Positions 16,863 through 23,052 of a stretch of DNA of 33,455 bases are shown piece by piece. Position 1 is the stretch's first letter. Each line of letters opens with the position of its first letter. This DNA is from Bacillota bacterium (GTDB lineage: Bacteria; Bacillota; Clostridia; Oscillospirales; Ruminococcaceae), in contig JAKPGH010000220.1 of NCBI GenBank assembly GCA_029550985.1, forward strand, positions 1 through 33,455, given 5' to 3'. A model generated the notes under the pieces. That model ran no database searches, was not told the DNA's origin, and saw only the letters and a list, made by a program, of their open reading frames with translations. A program made the translations under genes and the position numbers.

Positions 16863-17217
16863 TTTCTGGCACCTCCACAAAATAAAAATGCTCCAAATTC
16901 TCGGAGGTGAAGCCGTGGCATAAAAGAAACGCCTCCGCCTCGGGCTGATTTTGAAAAATCCGGGTTTTGCCGGTATCATCCAGCAGGTATTCCAGCGCCT
17001 CGTTAAGCGTGATCCCGTCCACCGGACGGGCCACCATGACAGGCGGCAGATAAAGCGCGTCCTGTTCCTCCACCTCGAAAGAATAGAAATCCTCGTCGCA
17101 ATGAAAGCACTGATAGCAGTACTCCGGGTTGTCGGAGTCGTACACAGGCCTGCCGCAGCGGCGGCAAATCATATCTGTGTTTTCATACCAGCGCCCTTCA
17201 TGGAAGATCCCACTCAT
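16852..17217 (-). CDS. Small acidic zinc-ribbon protein
   Basis: The 121-residue product starts MSGIFHEGRWYENTD and has four or five cysteines in a ribbon-like arrangement near the N-terminus (CRRC, then CYQCFHC after 18 residues), likely binding one Zn ion. The remainder is strongly acidic (EVEEQDALYLPPV, EALEYLLDDTG) and ends with a helix and EVPENEE. Function is unknown. Acidity and small size are features shared with some DNA-mimic counter-defence proteins, but that is only a thought. It overlaps both neighbours by a few bases, so translation is coupled. Confidence 0.75.
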   Translation of the reverse strand: MSGIFHEGRWYENTDMICRRCGRPVYDSDNPEYCYQCFHCDEDFYSFEVEEQDALYLPPVMVARPVDGITLNEALEYLLDDTGKTRIFQNQPEAEAFLLCHGFTSENLEHFYFVEVPENEE

Positions 17218-17453
17218 TCAAAATCACCGCCTTCCAAGATGCGGATTTTGTCCGCACCATAGGCCACGCCCAGCCCGGAACCGCAATCCCATTTTACATG
17301 AACCGTGGCTATGTCGTCCACAAATTCCACCGTCCCCCGGTCGCCGGGCTTTAACCGGCTGTATGGGTCGTCCATGAAAACCAGCTCCACCCGCGTTCCC
17401 TTGGGGTAGCGGGCACGAACAGCCTCCACGATTTCTTTTCTTGGGAACCTCAT
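17214..17453 (-). CDS. DUF4314-like protein
   Basis: The 79-residue protein begins at ATG 17453 (MRFPRKEIVEAVRARYPKGT), overlapping the previous stop as ATGA and placed eight bases after AAAGGAGG. It matches the small DUF4314 pattern: a YPKGTRVELVFMDDPYSRL core followed by PGDRGTVEFVDD and a WDCGSGLGV turn. The fold is probably an SH3-like beta barrel. The family is common in clostridial prophages and conjugative elements and often lies near methyltransferases; its function is not established. Confidence 0.8.
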   Translation of the reverse strand: MRFPRKEIVEAVRARYPKGTRVELVFMDDPYSRLKPGDRGTVEFVDDIATVHVKWDCGSGLGVAYGADKIRILEGGDFE

Positions 17454-17860
17454 TGCATCCGCCTCCTTTCCCGGTAAACATTCTCGGACAGGAAGGAACC
17501 AAGAAAGGTTTCTGCGCTGTCGAGGCCTTCCCATGCTTTCTCGGCAAACAGAGCCTTGGATATCCGGCCCCAAAAGATAGCTCGTCGGATCGCACCGGCC
17601 TGCCGGGCCGCTTTCTGGATAAACCAGCGGAATTGTGCCACGGGAGTGGCCCCTGCCTCAAAGGGCGGCATGGATACGTCCTGCTGCCCGCATATCCGGC
17701 AAAGGACGATGCCCAGCCATTCCGTCACATATTCCGCGTCGGCAATATCGCTGTCGTTTACCCGCAAGCAGTCAACCGGCACCCTTTGCAGCCTTCGCGC
17801 CATTCGGCGCACATTGCGCAGGCTGCGGAGCGCAGTCTGTAAATCGTCCTTACTTCCCAT
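17450..17860 (-). CDS. Unknown basic accessory protein, 136 residues
   Basis: Unrecognised. The protein is predominantly helical and basic (ALRSLRNVRRMARRLQRV near the N-terminus, RERRRMQ at the end) with a hydrophobic centre (EYVTEWLGIVLCRICGQQDV) that could form a CxxC metal site only with partners, since only two Cys are close together. Basic charge would suit nucleic acid binding, but no known DNA-binding motif is visible. It overlaps the DUF4314 gene by 4 nt and the 60-residue gene by 11 nt. Confidence 0.75.
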   Translation of the reverse strand: MGSKDDLQTALRSLRNVRRMARRLQRVPVDCLRVNDSDIADAEYVTEWLGIVLCRICGQQDVSMPPFEAGATPVAQFRWFIQKAARQAGAIRRAIFWGRISKALFAEKAWEGLDSAETFLGSFLSENVYRERRRMQ

Positions 17861-18032
17861 AGGCCGCCTCCTGCATAAGCCGGCGAGTACGCAGCGGGTT
17901 CATTGAGCCGCAGTACAGACCGTCAGCCGTATCAAATACCCGGCCCCAGCCATCGGCTCCGACCTCAACCTTTGCCCGGAAGGCTTCTCCGCCGTTCCAT
18001 TTCAGAACCGTTTCAAAAGTTTTCTTTGCCAT
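17850..18032 (-). CDS. Unknown small protein, 60 residues
   Basis: First gene downstream of promoter B. AAGGAGG lies about nine bases before ATG 18032. The 60-residue product (MAKKTFETVLKWNGGEAFRA at the start) has a beta-hairpin-like first half and a basic helical end (RTRRLMQEAAYGK). No family is recognised. Its start, ribosome site and position in the operon make it a real gene despite its size. Confidence 0.75.
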   Translation of the reverse strand: MAKKTFETVLKWNGGEAFRAKVEVGADGWGRVFDTADGLYCGSMNPLRTRRLMQEAAYGK

Positions 18033-18064
18033 GGTGTCAAACCTCCTTAAATTAGGTGTGACAC

Positions 18065-18093
18065 AGATTACTCTGGACGGTGGTGAAAGACAA
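18065..18093 (-). promoter_or_regulatory. Accessory promoter B (TTGTCT-17-TAATCT)
   Basis: The minus strand carries TTGTCT (18093-18088), a 17-base spacer ending CCAGAG, and TAATCT (18070-18065). It starts only 4 nt after the stop of the ParB-methyltransferase gene and would drive the five genes from 18032 down to the terminator at 16424. The plus-strand text GGTGTGACACAG directly downstream contains a TGTGA half-site at the same spacing as in the other copies. Confidence 0.8.
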
Positions 18094-18096
18094 GGC

Positions 18097-19398
18097 TCAA
18101 ACGTATTTTTTCATGCGCCGGGCCTTTTCACCGGTAAATTGCTCCCAGCGCTGGACGGTTAAATCGCAGTTTAAGGGATCGCTGTCCATGGCAAAACAGC
18201 GCCGCCCGCTTTGTTCGGCAGCAATCAGCGTTGTGCCGCCACCGCAAAATGGGTCAAGGATCAGGCCGCCCGGATCAGAGTGCATCTTGATACACCGCCA
18301 AGGCAGCTCCACAGGAACCGGCTGCGGGCCAGCGGTCTGCTCCGGCACAGAAATCTCCCATACACCCGTATAGCCCCACTTGCGGCGCTCCTCTTTGGTA
18401 AGGCGTTTCACAAAGCGGTAACTATGGGCAGCGAAGGCGGACACCCAGCCGTATTCCTGCTGGTTTACTTCCTCGGCATCGTCCCCGGCAAAGGCCGCCA
18501 GATATTCAAACTGTTTCTGCGGCTTGTTGCTGTTTTGGTGGGCGGAACCTGTGCGGGCCAGCGAGCCCTGCCGTTTCCAGACGCGAATCCAGAGCGGGCG
18601 GAAATTGCAGTCCTCAAAGAGCTTCATGCTGTAAAGGCCAACCGGCTCCATGTACTGGGTGCCGGTAGTAAACAAGTCATCCATTTTCCAGCAGACAATC
18701 TCCGCATGGCGGCAGAGGTTCGCCGCCGCAGCACCCAGCCGTTCCAGCCATGGAGCCAGCCCATCTTTCCGGTAGTCAGCCAGTGCAATGAGGGGCGGGG
18801 CCGTAAAGGCACAGGCGGCCCGCTCGTTTCCGCAGAGACGCGCCATATCCTCGGCAGAAGCAGGATCACCGCAGAGAAGGCGGTGGTTTCCAAGCTCCCA
18901 AAGGTCGCCGGGCTGGGTCATGGCACCGCCAGCCGCCGCAATGTCTGCAGCCGCTTCCTCTTGGTTGAAATCATCCTGTACGGCCTCGGCGGAGTAAAAC
19001 TTGTTCATCAAAGCATCAATTTCCTCGGCATCGAAACCGGTAAAGGAAACGTCAAAAGCAGAGGCATCCAGCTCGGCGATGACCTCGGCCAGCTTTGCCT
19101 CGTCCCAATCGCCCTGAATACGATTCAGGGCGAGGTTCAGAGCCTTTTCTTTTTCCGGCTCCAAATCCACCACAACGCAGTCAATCTCTGTTTCGCCCAT
19201 ATCCAGCAGCACTTTCAGCCTCTGGTGGCCGCCCACAACAAAGCCGGTGCGTCTGTTCCAGACCACCGGCTCTACAAATCCAAACTCCTCAATGGAACGT
19301 TTCAGCTTTTCATAGTCCTTGTCGCCTGGCTTCAAATCCCGGCGTGGATTGTATGCTGCCGGGTTCAGCCGGTCAGCACTTACTTTCTGTACCTGCAT
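18097..19398 (-). CDS. ParB domain-DNA methyltransferase fusion with altered motif IV
   Basis: I place the start at ATG 19398 (MQVQKVSADRLNPAAYNPRR), six bases after AAGGAG, giving 433 residues. Residues 1-80 are a ParB/sulfiredoxin-like domain with GGHQRLKV at 57-64 in place of the usual GxHR. Residues ~165-425 are a permuted N4/N6 amino-methyltransferase: CGDPAS near 177, and the AdoMet-binding motif LDPFCGGGTT at 381-390 near the C-terminus. The expected catalytic (D/S/N)PPY motif is replaced by TAPPLI at 199-204, losing both the polar residue and the aromatic ring that stacks on the target base. The enzyme may be inactive, changed in substrate, or a DNA-binding regulator. It overlaps the upstream zinc-ribbon gene by 26 nt. 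Confidence 0.88.
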   Translation of the reverse strand: MQVQKVSADRLNPAAYNPRRDLKPGDKDYEKLKRSIEEFGFVEPVVWNRRTGFVVGGHQRLKVLLDMGETEIDCVVVDLEPEKEKALNLALNRIQGDWDEAKLAEVIAELDASAFDVSFTGFDAEEIDALMNKFYSAEAVQDDFNQEEAAADIAAAGGAMTQPGDLWELGNHRLLCGDPASAEDMARLCGNERAACAFTAPPLIALADYRKDGLAPWLERLGAAAANLCRHAEIVCWKMDDLFTTGTQYMEPVGLYSMKLFEDCNFRPLWIRVWKRQGSLARTGSAHQNSNKPQKQFEYLAAFAGDDAEEVNQQEYGWVSAFAAHSYRFVKRLTKEERRKWGYTGVWEISVPEQTAGPQPVPVELPWRCIKMHSDPGGLILDPFCGGGTTLIAAEQSGRRCFAMDSDPLNCDLTVQRWEQFTGEKARRMKKYV

Positions 19399-19786
19399 TT
19401 TCTTCTCCTTCATCGGGCCGGTAGCCACAGATCGGACAGGGAATTTGTTCTCCCGCCATGAAATAGTTTTTCTGGCAGACCGGGCAAAATTCAAGCTCGT
19501 ATGTATCATACAGCTCGTTCAATAAGGTTTCAGGGCTTTGCCAATCAACCGATTCAAAAAGCAGGGCAGCTACTTCCTCCTGCCCGTTACACATAGCCAG
19601 AAAATCCTGTTGGGTATATCCCTCGTCGGAAAGCTCCGGCACATAACATACCTGCTCCGGATGGTGGAGGAAGGCTTCTTCATCCTTGAATATCCAGCCC
19701 TGCCGGTAATATCCCCGGTCAATGACGGCTTCCTGATCCTCGGTTCCTGGTGTATAGCTGCCAATCTTCAAATAGCTTTCGCTCAT
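19373..19786 (-). CDS. Unknown protein with C-terminal zinc ribbon
   Basis: The 137-residue product starts at ATG 19786 (MSESYLKIGSYTPGTEDQEA), eight bases after GAGGG. The body is acidic and alpha/beta (GYYRQGWIFKDEEAFLHHPE, later LLNELYDTYELEF). The C-terminus has CPVC and CPIC separated by 12 residues, a standard zinc ribbon followed by GYRPDEGEE. No specific family is recognised. It is the first gene after promoter C and overlaps the ParB-methyltransferase start, so the two are probably expressed together. A role as partner or specificity factor of that protein is possible but unproven. Confidence 0.8.
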   Translation of the reverse strand: MSESYLKIGSYTPGTEDQEAVIDRGYYRQGWIFKDEEAFLHHPEQVCYVPELSDEGYTQQDFLAMCNGQEEVAALLFESVDWQSPETLLNELYDTYELEFCPVCQKNYFMAGEQIPCPICGYRPDEGEENAGTESKC

Positions 19787-19818
19787 ATCAAAATCCCTCG
19801 CTTTCAGAATGTGACGAC

Positions 19819-19847
19819 AGATTACTCTGGACACCGCCAAAAAGCAA
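19819..19847 (-). promoter_or_regulatory. Accessory promoter C (TTGCTT-17-TAATCT)
   Basis: The minus strand has TTGCTT (19847-19842), a 17-base spacer with the same GTCCAGAG end as promoters A and B, and TAATCT (19824-19819). AATGTGACGACAG on the plus strand immediately downstream contains the recurrent TGTGA. It lies between a tRNA-like element and the zinc-ribbon gene and would drive that gene and the ParB-methyltransferase. Confidence 0.8.
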
Positions 19848-19859
19848 GGGCGTTATTTT

Positions 19860-19933
19860 TGGAGCGCGGAGGACGGGGTTGAACCGCCGCTTCCCACCGG
19901 TTGGTGGGCGGTCTGCCGTTAGCCTACCCGCGC
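19860..19933 (-). other. tRNA-like element with CCA end and atypical anticodon arm
   Basis: On the minus strand this 74-nt segment folds like a tRNA: a 7-bp acceptor (GCGCGGG with TCCGCGC, one G-U), TA at positions 8-9, a D arm with GG in the loop (GGCT and GACC, one C-A mismatch), a 5-bp T stem with the loop TTCAACC, and a 3' TCCA. The anticodon arm is odd: CCCAC pairs perfectly with GTGGG, leaving a 6-base loop CAACCG that lacks U33. One extra C lies between the T stem and the acceptor. It is either a decayed phage tRNA, a tRNA mimic or a processing/terminator-like RNA. It begins 14 nt after the stop of the second Mom-like gene. Confidence 0.45.
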
Positions 19934-19947
19934 ATAATGGCCGGAGG

Positions 19948-20697
19948 CTATTCCTCCGGCGTAACCTTGCTGTGCCGCTCGGCAAAGGTGATTTTCTCAC
20001 CCTTATACATTCCAGCGCCCAGCTCGTCGATTTTGGAGAATGGGATCTCCGGCACCGTCAAATCCTTGCGCTTCGATTTGTCGATGAAATAAATGTACCG
20101 GAGCTGAAAGCCGGGGATCGGAGTGGCCCCCACATAATCCAGATACTTCTTGAAATTATAAGTGCCGCCTGTCACATCGAAAAAGGTCAGGCCGCCCAGC
20201 TCCTTGCGGGGAGAAGTGGGATTGCTCGCCAGCGTCATTTTGTGGACGCGGGTGCCATCGGGCAGCTCCGCAAGATTCAGATTTTCCTTGATACCGGTCA
20301 GGACAAAATTGCTGGCCCGGTAAATTGTACCGTCGCCGCAGGAGCAGGCATCGGCGAAGCTGATAACCCACTTAATCTGCGGGGCATATTTCTTAATGAG
20401 CCGCAGGCTCATGGAAATGGCCCGGCTCTCAGAATTGCGGGGAAGGTAGCTGTCAAAGGCCATCCGGTTCAGTTCCAGAAATTCATTCCAGCCGGTATCC
20501 TTTACCAGACCGATGATTTTTGACTTATCGAGGCTGGGGCCATAGCTCATAACCCCGTGAAGGTTCCCATCCAGAAATACGCCAAAGTGGAGCGTGCTGT
20601 TATTCACGACCTTGCCGCTGTAATGATGCGCCTTCATAAACGGGGTCGCCACCTTGGTGGGGATTACCCGCATCACAATCTCTTTTGCCCGGCCCAT
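19948..20697 (-). CDS. Mom-like GNAT-fold DNA modification protein, second copy
   Basis: The 249-residue product starts at ATG 20697 (MGRAKEIVMRVIPTKV), seven bases after AAGGAGGC. It carries the set of motifs I associate with Mom-family proteins: HHYSG (24-28), HFGVFLDGNLHGVMSYG, ELNRMAF (75-81), LPRNSESRAIS and SFADACSCGDGTIYRASNF. Phage Mu Mom is a GNAT-fold enzyme that converts adenine in phage DNA to an N6-acetamido form and protects it from restriction. The copy is roughly 70-75% identical by eye to its upstream neighbour, differing mostly in 140-200. The stop lies in a 7-bp hairpin (CCGGAGG, CCTCCGG). Mom-like function is inferred from motifs; another GNAT-type transfer to DNA is possible. 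Confidence 0.75.
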   Translation of the reverse strand: MGRAKEIVMRVIPTKVATPFMKAHHYSGKVVNNSTLHFGVFLDGNLHGVMSYGPSLDKSKIIGLVKDTGWNEFLELNRMAFDSYLPRNSESRAISMSLRLIKKYAPQIKWVISFADACSCGDGTIYRASNFVLTGIKENLNLAELPDGTRVHKMTLASNPTSPRKELGGLTFFDVTGGTYNFKKYLDYVGATPIPGFQLRYIYFIDKSKRKDLTVPEIPFSKIDELGAGMYKGEKITFAERHSKVTPEE

Positions 20698-21442
20698 TGT
20701 CCGCCTCCTTTCCCACATGGCGCTCGGCCAGCGTGATTTTTTCGCCCTTATACATTCCGGCCCCCAGTTCGTCGATCCGGGAGTAAGGGATTTCCGGCAC
20801 CGTCAAATGGCGGCGCATGGATTTGTCGATAAAGTAAATATACCGGAGCTGGTAGCCCGGCAGCAGGACACTGCCCGCCGCCTCCATGTATTTCTTCCAC
20901 GCAAAGCCTCCGTCCGTCACATCGAAGAAGGAACGCCCACCCAGCTCCGGGCGGGGAGCCTTGGGCCGGGATTCCAATGTCAGCTTGTGGATTTTGCTCC
21001 CGTCCGGTAAAAGGCAGATGGCCTCGTTTTCCTTAATGCCGGTGAGGACAAAATTACTGGCCCGGTAGATAGCCCCGTCCCCGCAGGAGCAGGCATCGGC
21101 AAAGCTCACGATCCACTTCACATGGGGCGCGTACTTTTTCAAAAGCCGGATGCTCAGAGAAATGGCCCGGCTCTCGGAATTGCGCGGGAGGACGCTGTCA
21201 AAGGCCATCCGGTTCAATTCCAGATATTCGTTCCAGCCGGTGCCTGCCACCAGCGGCAGGATTTTGGATTTATTGAGGCTCGGCCCATAAGACATAACCC
21301 CATGGAGCCACCCGTCCAGAAATACCCCGAAGTGCAGGCAGCTATTATTCACCACAGTGCCGCTGTAATGGTGGCGGCGCACAAAGGGATTTGCCACCTT
21401 GCCGGGGATCACTTTCAGACTAATTTCTTTTGCTCGGCCCAT
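20600..21442 (-). CDS. Mom-like GNAT-fold DNA modification protein, first copy with C-terminal extension
   Basis: The 280-residue protein starts at ATG 21442 (MGRAKEISLKVIPGKV), after AGGTGG. It shares all motifs with the second copy: HHYSG (24-28), ELNRM (75-79), NSESRAIS (88-95), SFADACSCGDGAIYRASNF (113-131), and LRYIYFIDKS near 215. The homologous body ends at AERH near residue 242. The remaining ~38 residues (VGKEADNGPGKRDCDAG and onward) come from a frame that runs 98 nt into the start of the second copy. That overlap is unusual here and suggests a duplication that removed the original stop. It overlaps the ParB-like gene by 28 nt upstream. Likely role: modification of phage DNA against restriction; substrate unknown. 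Confidence 0.75.
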   Translation of the reverse strand: MGRAKEISLKVIPGKVANPFVRRHHYSGTVVNNSCLHFGVFLDGWLHGVMSYGPSLNKSKILPLVAGTGWNEYLELNRMAFDSVLPRNSESRAISLSIRLLKKYAPHVKWIVSFADACSCGDGAIYRASNFVLTGIKENEAICLLPDGSKIHKLTLESRPKAPRPELGGRSFFDVTDGGFAWKKYMEAAGSVLLPGYQLRYIYFIDKSMRRHLTVPEIPYSRIDELGAGMYKGEKITLAERHVGKEADNGPGKRDCDAGNPHQGGDPVYEGASLQRQGRE

Positions 21443-22002
21443 TGACGCACCACCTCATAGACTCCGTTGCCCTTGTGGTTTTCGTTGCCAAAGGTTTCCT
21501 TCACCTCGCCATGGGTGTGGACGTAATCAATGCAGGCAAGGATCAGCTCGGCCTGCTTGTCGTGCAGGGTCAGGCTGATCTGCTGATAGGGCTTTTTCTC
21601 GCCGGAGTCCAGCGTAAATTCCTCTCCAAACTCGTCCTCCGAGATGGTTTCAAAACCGAAGGGACTCAAATCCTGCGCAATATCCGCCAATTCCAGCGGC
21701 AGCAGGTCAACGTCCCACTCGGCCAGCTCGCCGACCTTGTTATCCACCAGCCGGAAGGCTTTGATCTGTTCCTCCGTCAGCTCGTCGGCTATGACGCAGG
21801 GGACGGAAGAAAGGCCCAGCTTTTTCGCCGCCTTGAAGCGGGTGTGGCCGGTGATGATTTCATGGTCGGCGGAAATCACCAAAGGGACAAGAAAGCCGTA
21901 CTGCTTGATGCTTTCCGCCACCGCATCCACGGCCCCGTCATTCTTTCGCGGATTGTTCTTGTATGGGTGAACCTCCCCCAAGGGGAGCTGTATGATATTC
22001 AT
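21415..22002 (-). CDS. ParB/sulfiredoxin-fold protein
   Basis: The 195-residue product starts MNIIQLPLGEVHPYKNNPRK, the standard opening of ParB N-terminal domains. The catalytic-type motif TGHTRFKAAKKLG (51-63) is the GHTRxxA form found in phage ParB-like proteins with nuclease or nucleotide-hydrolysing activity. Residues ~76-95 continue the fold (TEEQIKAFRLVDNKVGE). The C-terminal half is helical with no helix-turn-helix, so it is not a chromosome-partition ParB. ParB-fold genes are often found with phage DNA methyltransferases and base-modification enzymes, and here it lies directly upstream of two Mom-like genes. It may supply nucleotide hydrolysis or target recognition; that is inference. 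Confidence 0.88.
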   Translation of the reverse strand: MNIIQLPLGEVHPYKNNPRKNDGAVDAVAESIKQYGFLVPLVISADHEIITGHTRFKAAKKLGLSSVPCVIADELTEEQIKAFRLVDNKVGELAEWDVDLLPLELADIAQDLSPFGFETISEDEFGEEFTLDSGEKKPYQQISLTLHDKQAELILACIDYVHTHGEVKETFGNENHKGNGVYEVVRQWAEQKKLV

Positions 22003-22029
22003 AAACGACCTCCTGAATAAAATTATGTT

Positions 22030-22572
22030 TTAACTGCCGCGCCGGGCAGAAAGCAGGCGCTCCATCATATCGTCGTGCGGGGTGGCCCCTTTGTACTCGG
22101 TGGAGCAGTTCTCCCGGACGACCTGATAGATTTGGAACCACAGGTTGTTGGCCTGCTTGGAAAAGCTCTGGCTCATGGAAACATAAGGCGATGGAATGGC
22201 ATTCCCCGTGGTGGGGTGCTTTGCCAGAAAGCCATACTCGGTGATACATTCCTCGCATTGTATCCAGCGGGAGATTGCCATGGCGTACTGCTCCAAAATC
22301 TGAGCGGGTATCAAATGGGCGCAGCCCCGCTCGTGGAGCCACGTCCATGTGCGCTCATAGACCTCAACCGCCAGCAGCTCTTTTCCGTTTTTCTGCCGCG
22401 CCGCCAGATAGTCGCGGGGCGGCGGCATCGTTTCCCCTTGGAGGTCGGCGGTATCTGTAAACTCCATGACCGTCAATTTCCGTTTCCCCGGATTGCCCTC
22501 GACTATTCTTTCCGACAGCGCCTTTTTCTTCTGTCCAGCGCCGATACGAGCGCCTCCGTGGCCGTTTGCCAT
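22030..22572 (-). CDS. terS: Terminase small subunit (P27 family)
   Basis: The 180-residue protein begins at ATG 22572, eight bases after AAAGGAGG; the GTG at 22581 overlaps the ribosome site. It has the P27 family layout: a Gly/Arg/Lys-rich N-terminus (NGHGGARIGAGQKKKALSER, NPGKRKLTVMEF), LTxxD-like text around PPPRDYLAARQKNGKELLAVE, a helical core (WTWLHERGCAHLIPAQILEQYAMAISRW) and the usual IPSPYVSMSQSFSKQANNLW motif. It recognises the packaging site and loads the large subunit. Unlike most HK97-type genomes, terL does not follow; about 7.5 kb of accessory genes lie between. Confidence 0.92.
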   Translation of the reverse strand: MANGHGGARIGAGQKKKALSERIVEGNPGKRKLTVMEFTDTADLQGETMPPPRDYLAARQKNGKELLAVEVYERTWTWLHERGCAHLIPAQILEQYAMAISRWIQCEECITEYGFLAKHPTTGNAIPSPYVSMSQSFSKQANNLWFQIYQVVRENCSTEYKGATPHDDMMERLLSARRGS

Positions 22573-22702
22573 GGCCGCCACCTCCTTTCTTTGAAATTGC
22601 GGGGTATATACCCCACTTGAAAGCGCGATTTTTCGCGCGATAGCCCACGCCCGCTGCCCACCACGCCGGACGTAGAGATTTTCTTACCCCCGGAGGGGCA
22701 AC
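22573..22702. other. Palindrome-rich non-coding gap, candidate cos region
   Basis: No gene fits this 130-bp gap between a terminator and terS. It contains a perfect 14-bp palindrome GGGGTATATACCCC (22600-22613), a hairpin GCGCGA-TTTT-TCGCGC nearby (about 22622-22638) and CCCC-CGGA-GGGG (about 22687-22698). HNH-terS phages place cos close to these genes, so this is a reasonable cos or small-terminase binding site. It also holds the terS ribosome site. No direct evidence of cleavage can be seen. Confidence 0.4.
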
Positions 22703-22730
22703 AAAAAACCACCGCCCGCATGGGCGATGG
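22703..22730 (-). terminator. Terminator downstream of the 97-residue gene
   Basis: The minus strand has a 9-bp stem (CCATCGCCC, loop ATGC, GGGCGGTGG, one G-U) followed by six T residues. It starts 10 nt after the stop at 22740 and ends the unit driven by promoter D, so terS needs either readthrough or its own promoter. Confidence 0.85.
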
Positions 22731-22739
22731 CCGCAGTTT

Positions 22740-23033
22740 TTAGTTTTCGTATGGCGGCAGGTTTTCCAGATAGGAAATCAGCTCGTCTATCAATGCTTTG
22801 TGCTGGGCCTTCGGCTCAATATCCCAGCCACGGTCATAGTTCATAAGAGTGGTGCGGGTATAGCTCCGGCGGCCCTGCCGCTGGGCTTCGTCCCATACCA
22901 TGAGCTTGCTGATACGTCCCTCGTCAATACCATACACCGATGGCTCGTCATAGACCGCCGCCTGAAAATGGTGGCCTTCAATCGTACCTTCCCGCCAAGG
23001 ATACTGGTTGAGCTTTTTAATTGTGATCTTCAT
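22740..23033 (-). CDS. Unknown small protein, 97 residues
   Basis: The start is ATG 23033 (MKITIKKLNQYPWREGTIEG), nine bases after AAGGAGG. The protein is alpha/beta: a beta-hairpin N-terminal half (HHFQAAVYDEPSVYGIDEGR) with a basic segment (EAQRQGRRSYTRTT) and a C-terminal helix (HKALIDELISYLENLPPYEN). It resembles small single-domain proteins frequent in clostridial prophages and conjugative elements, but I cannot name a function. It is a single-gene unit between promoter D and the terminator at 22703. Confidence 0.75.
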   Translation of the reverse strand: MKITIKKLNQYPWREGTIEGHHFQAAVYDEPSVYGIDEGRISKLMVWDEAQRQGRRSYTRTTLMNYDRGWDIEPKAQHKALIDELISYLENLPPYEN

Positions 23034-23052
23034 TGTGGGTTCCTCCTTGTCT

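Noticed and set aside
19860-19933. Functional tRNA gene with an assignable anticodon
   Set aside because: The anticodon arm gives a 6-base loop without U33 and there is one extra base before the acceptor, so no amino acid can be assigned. Kept only as a tRNA-like element.
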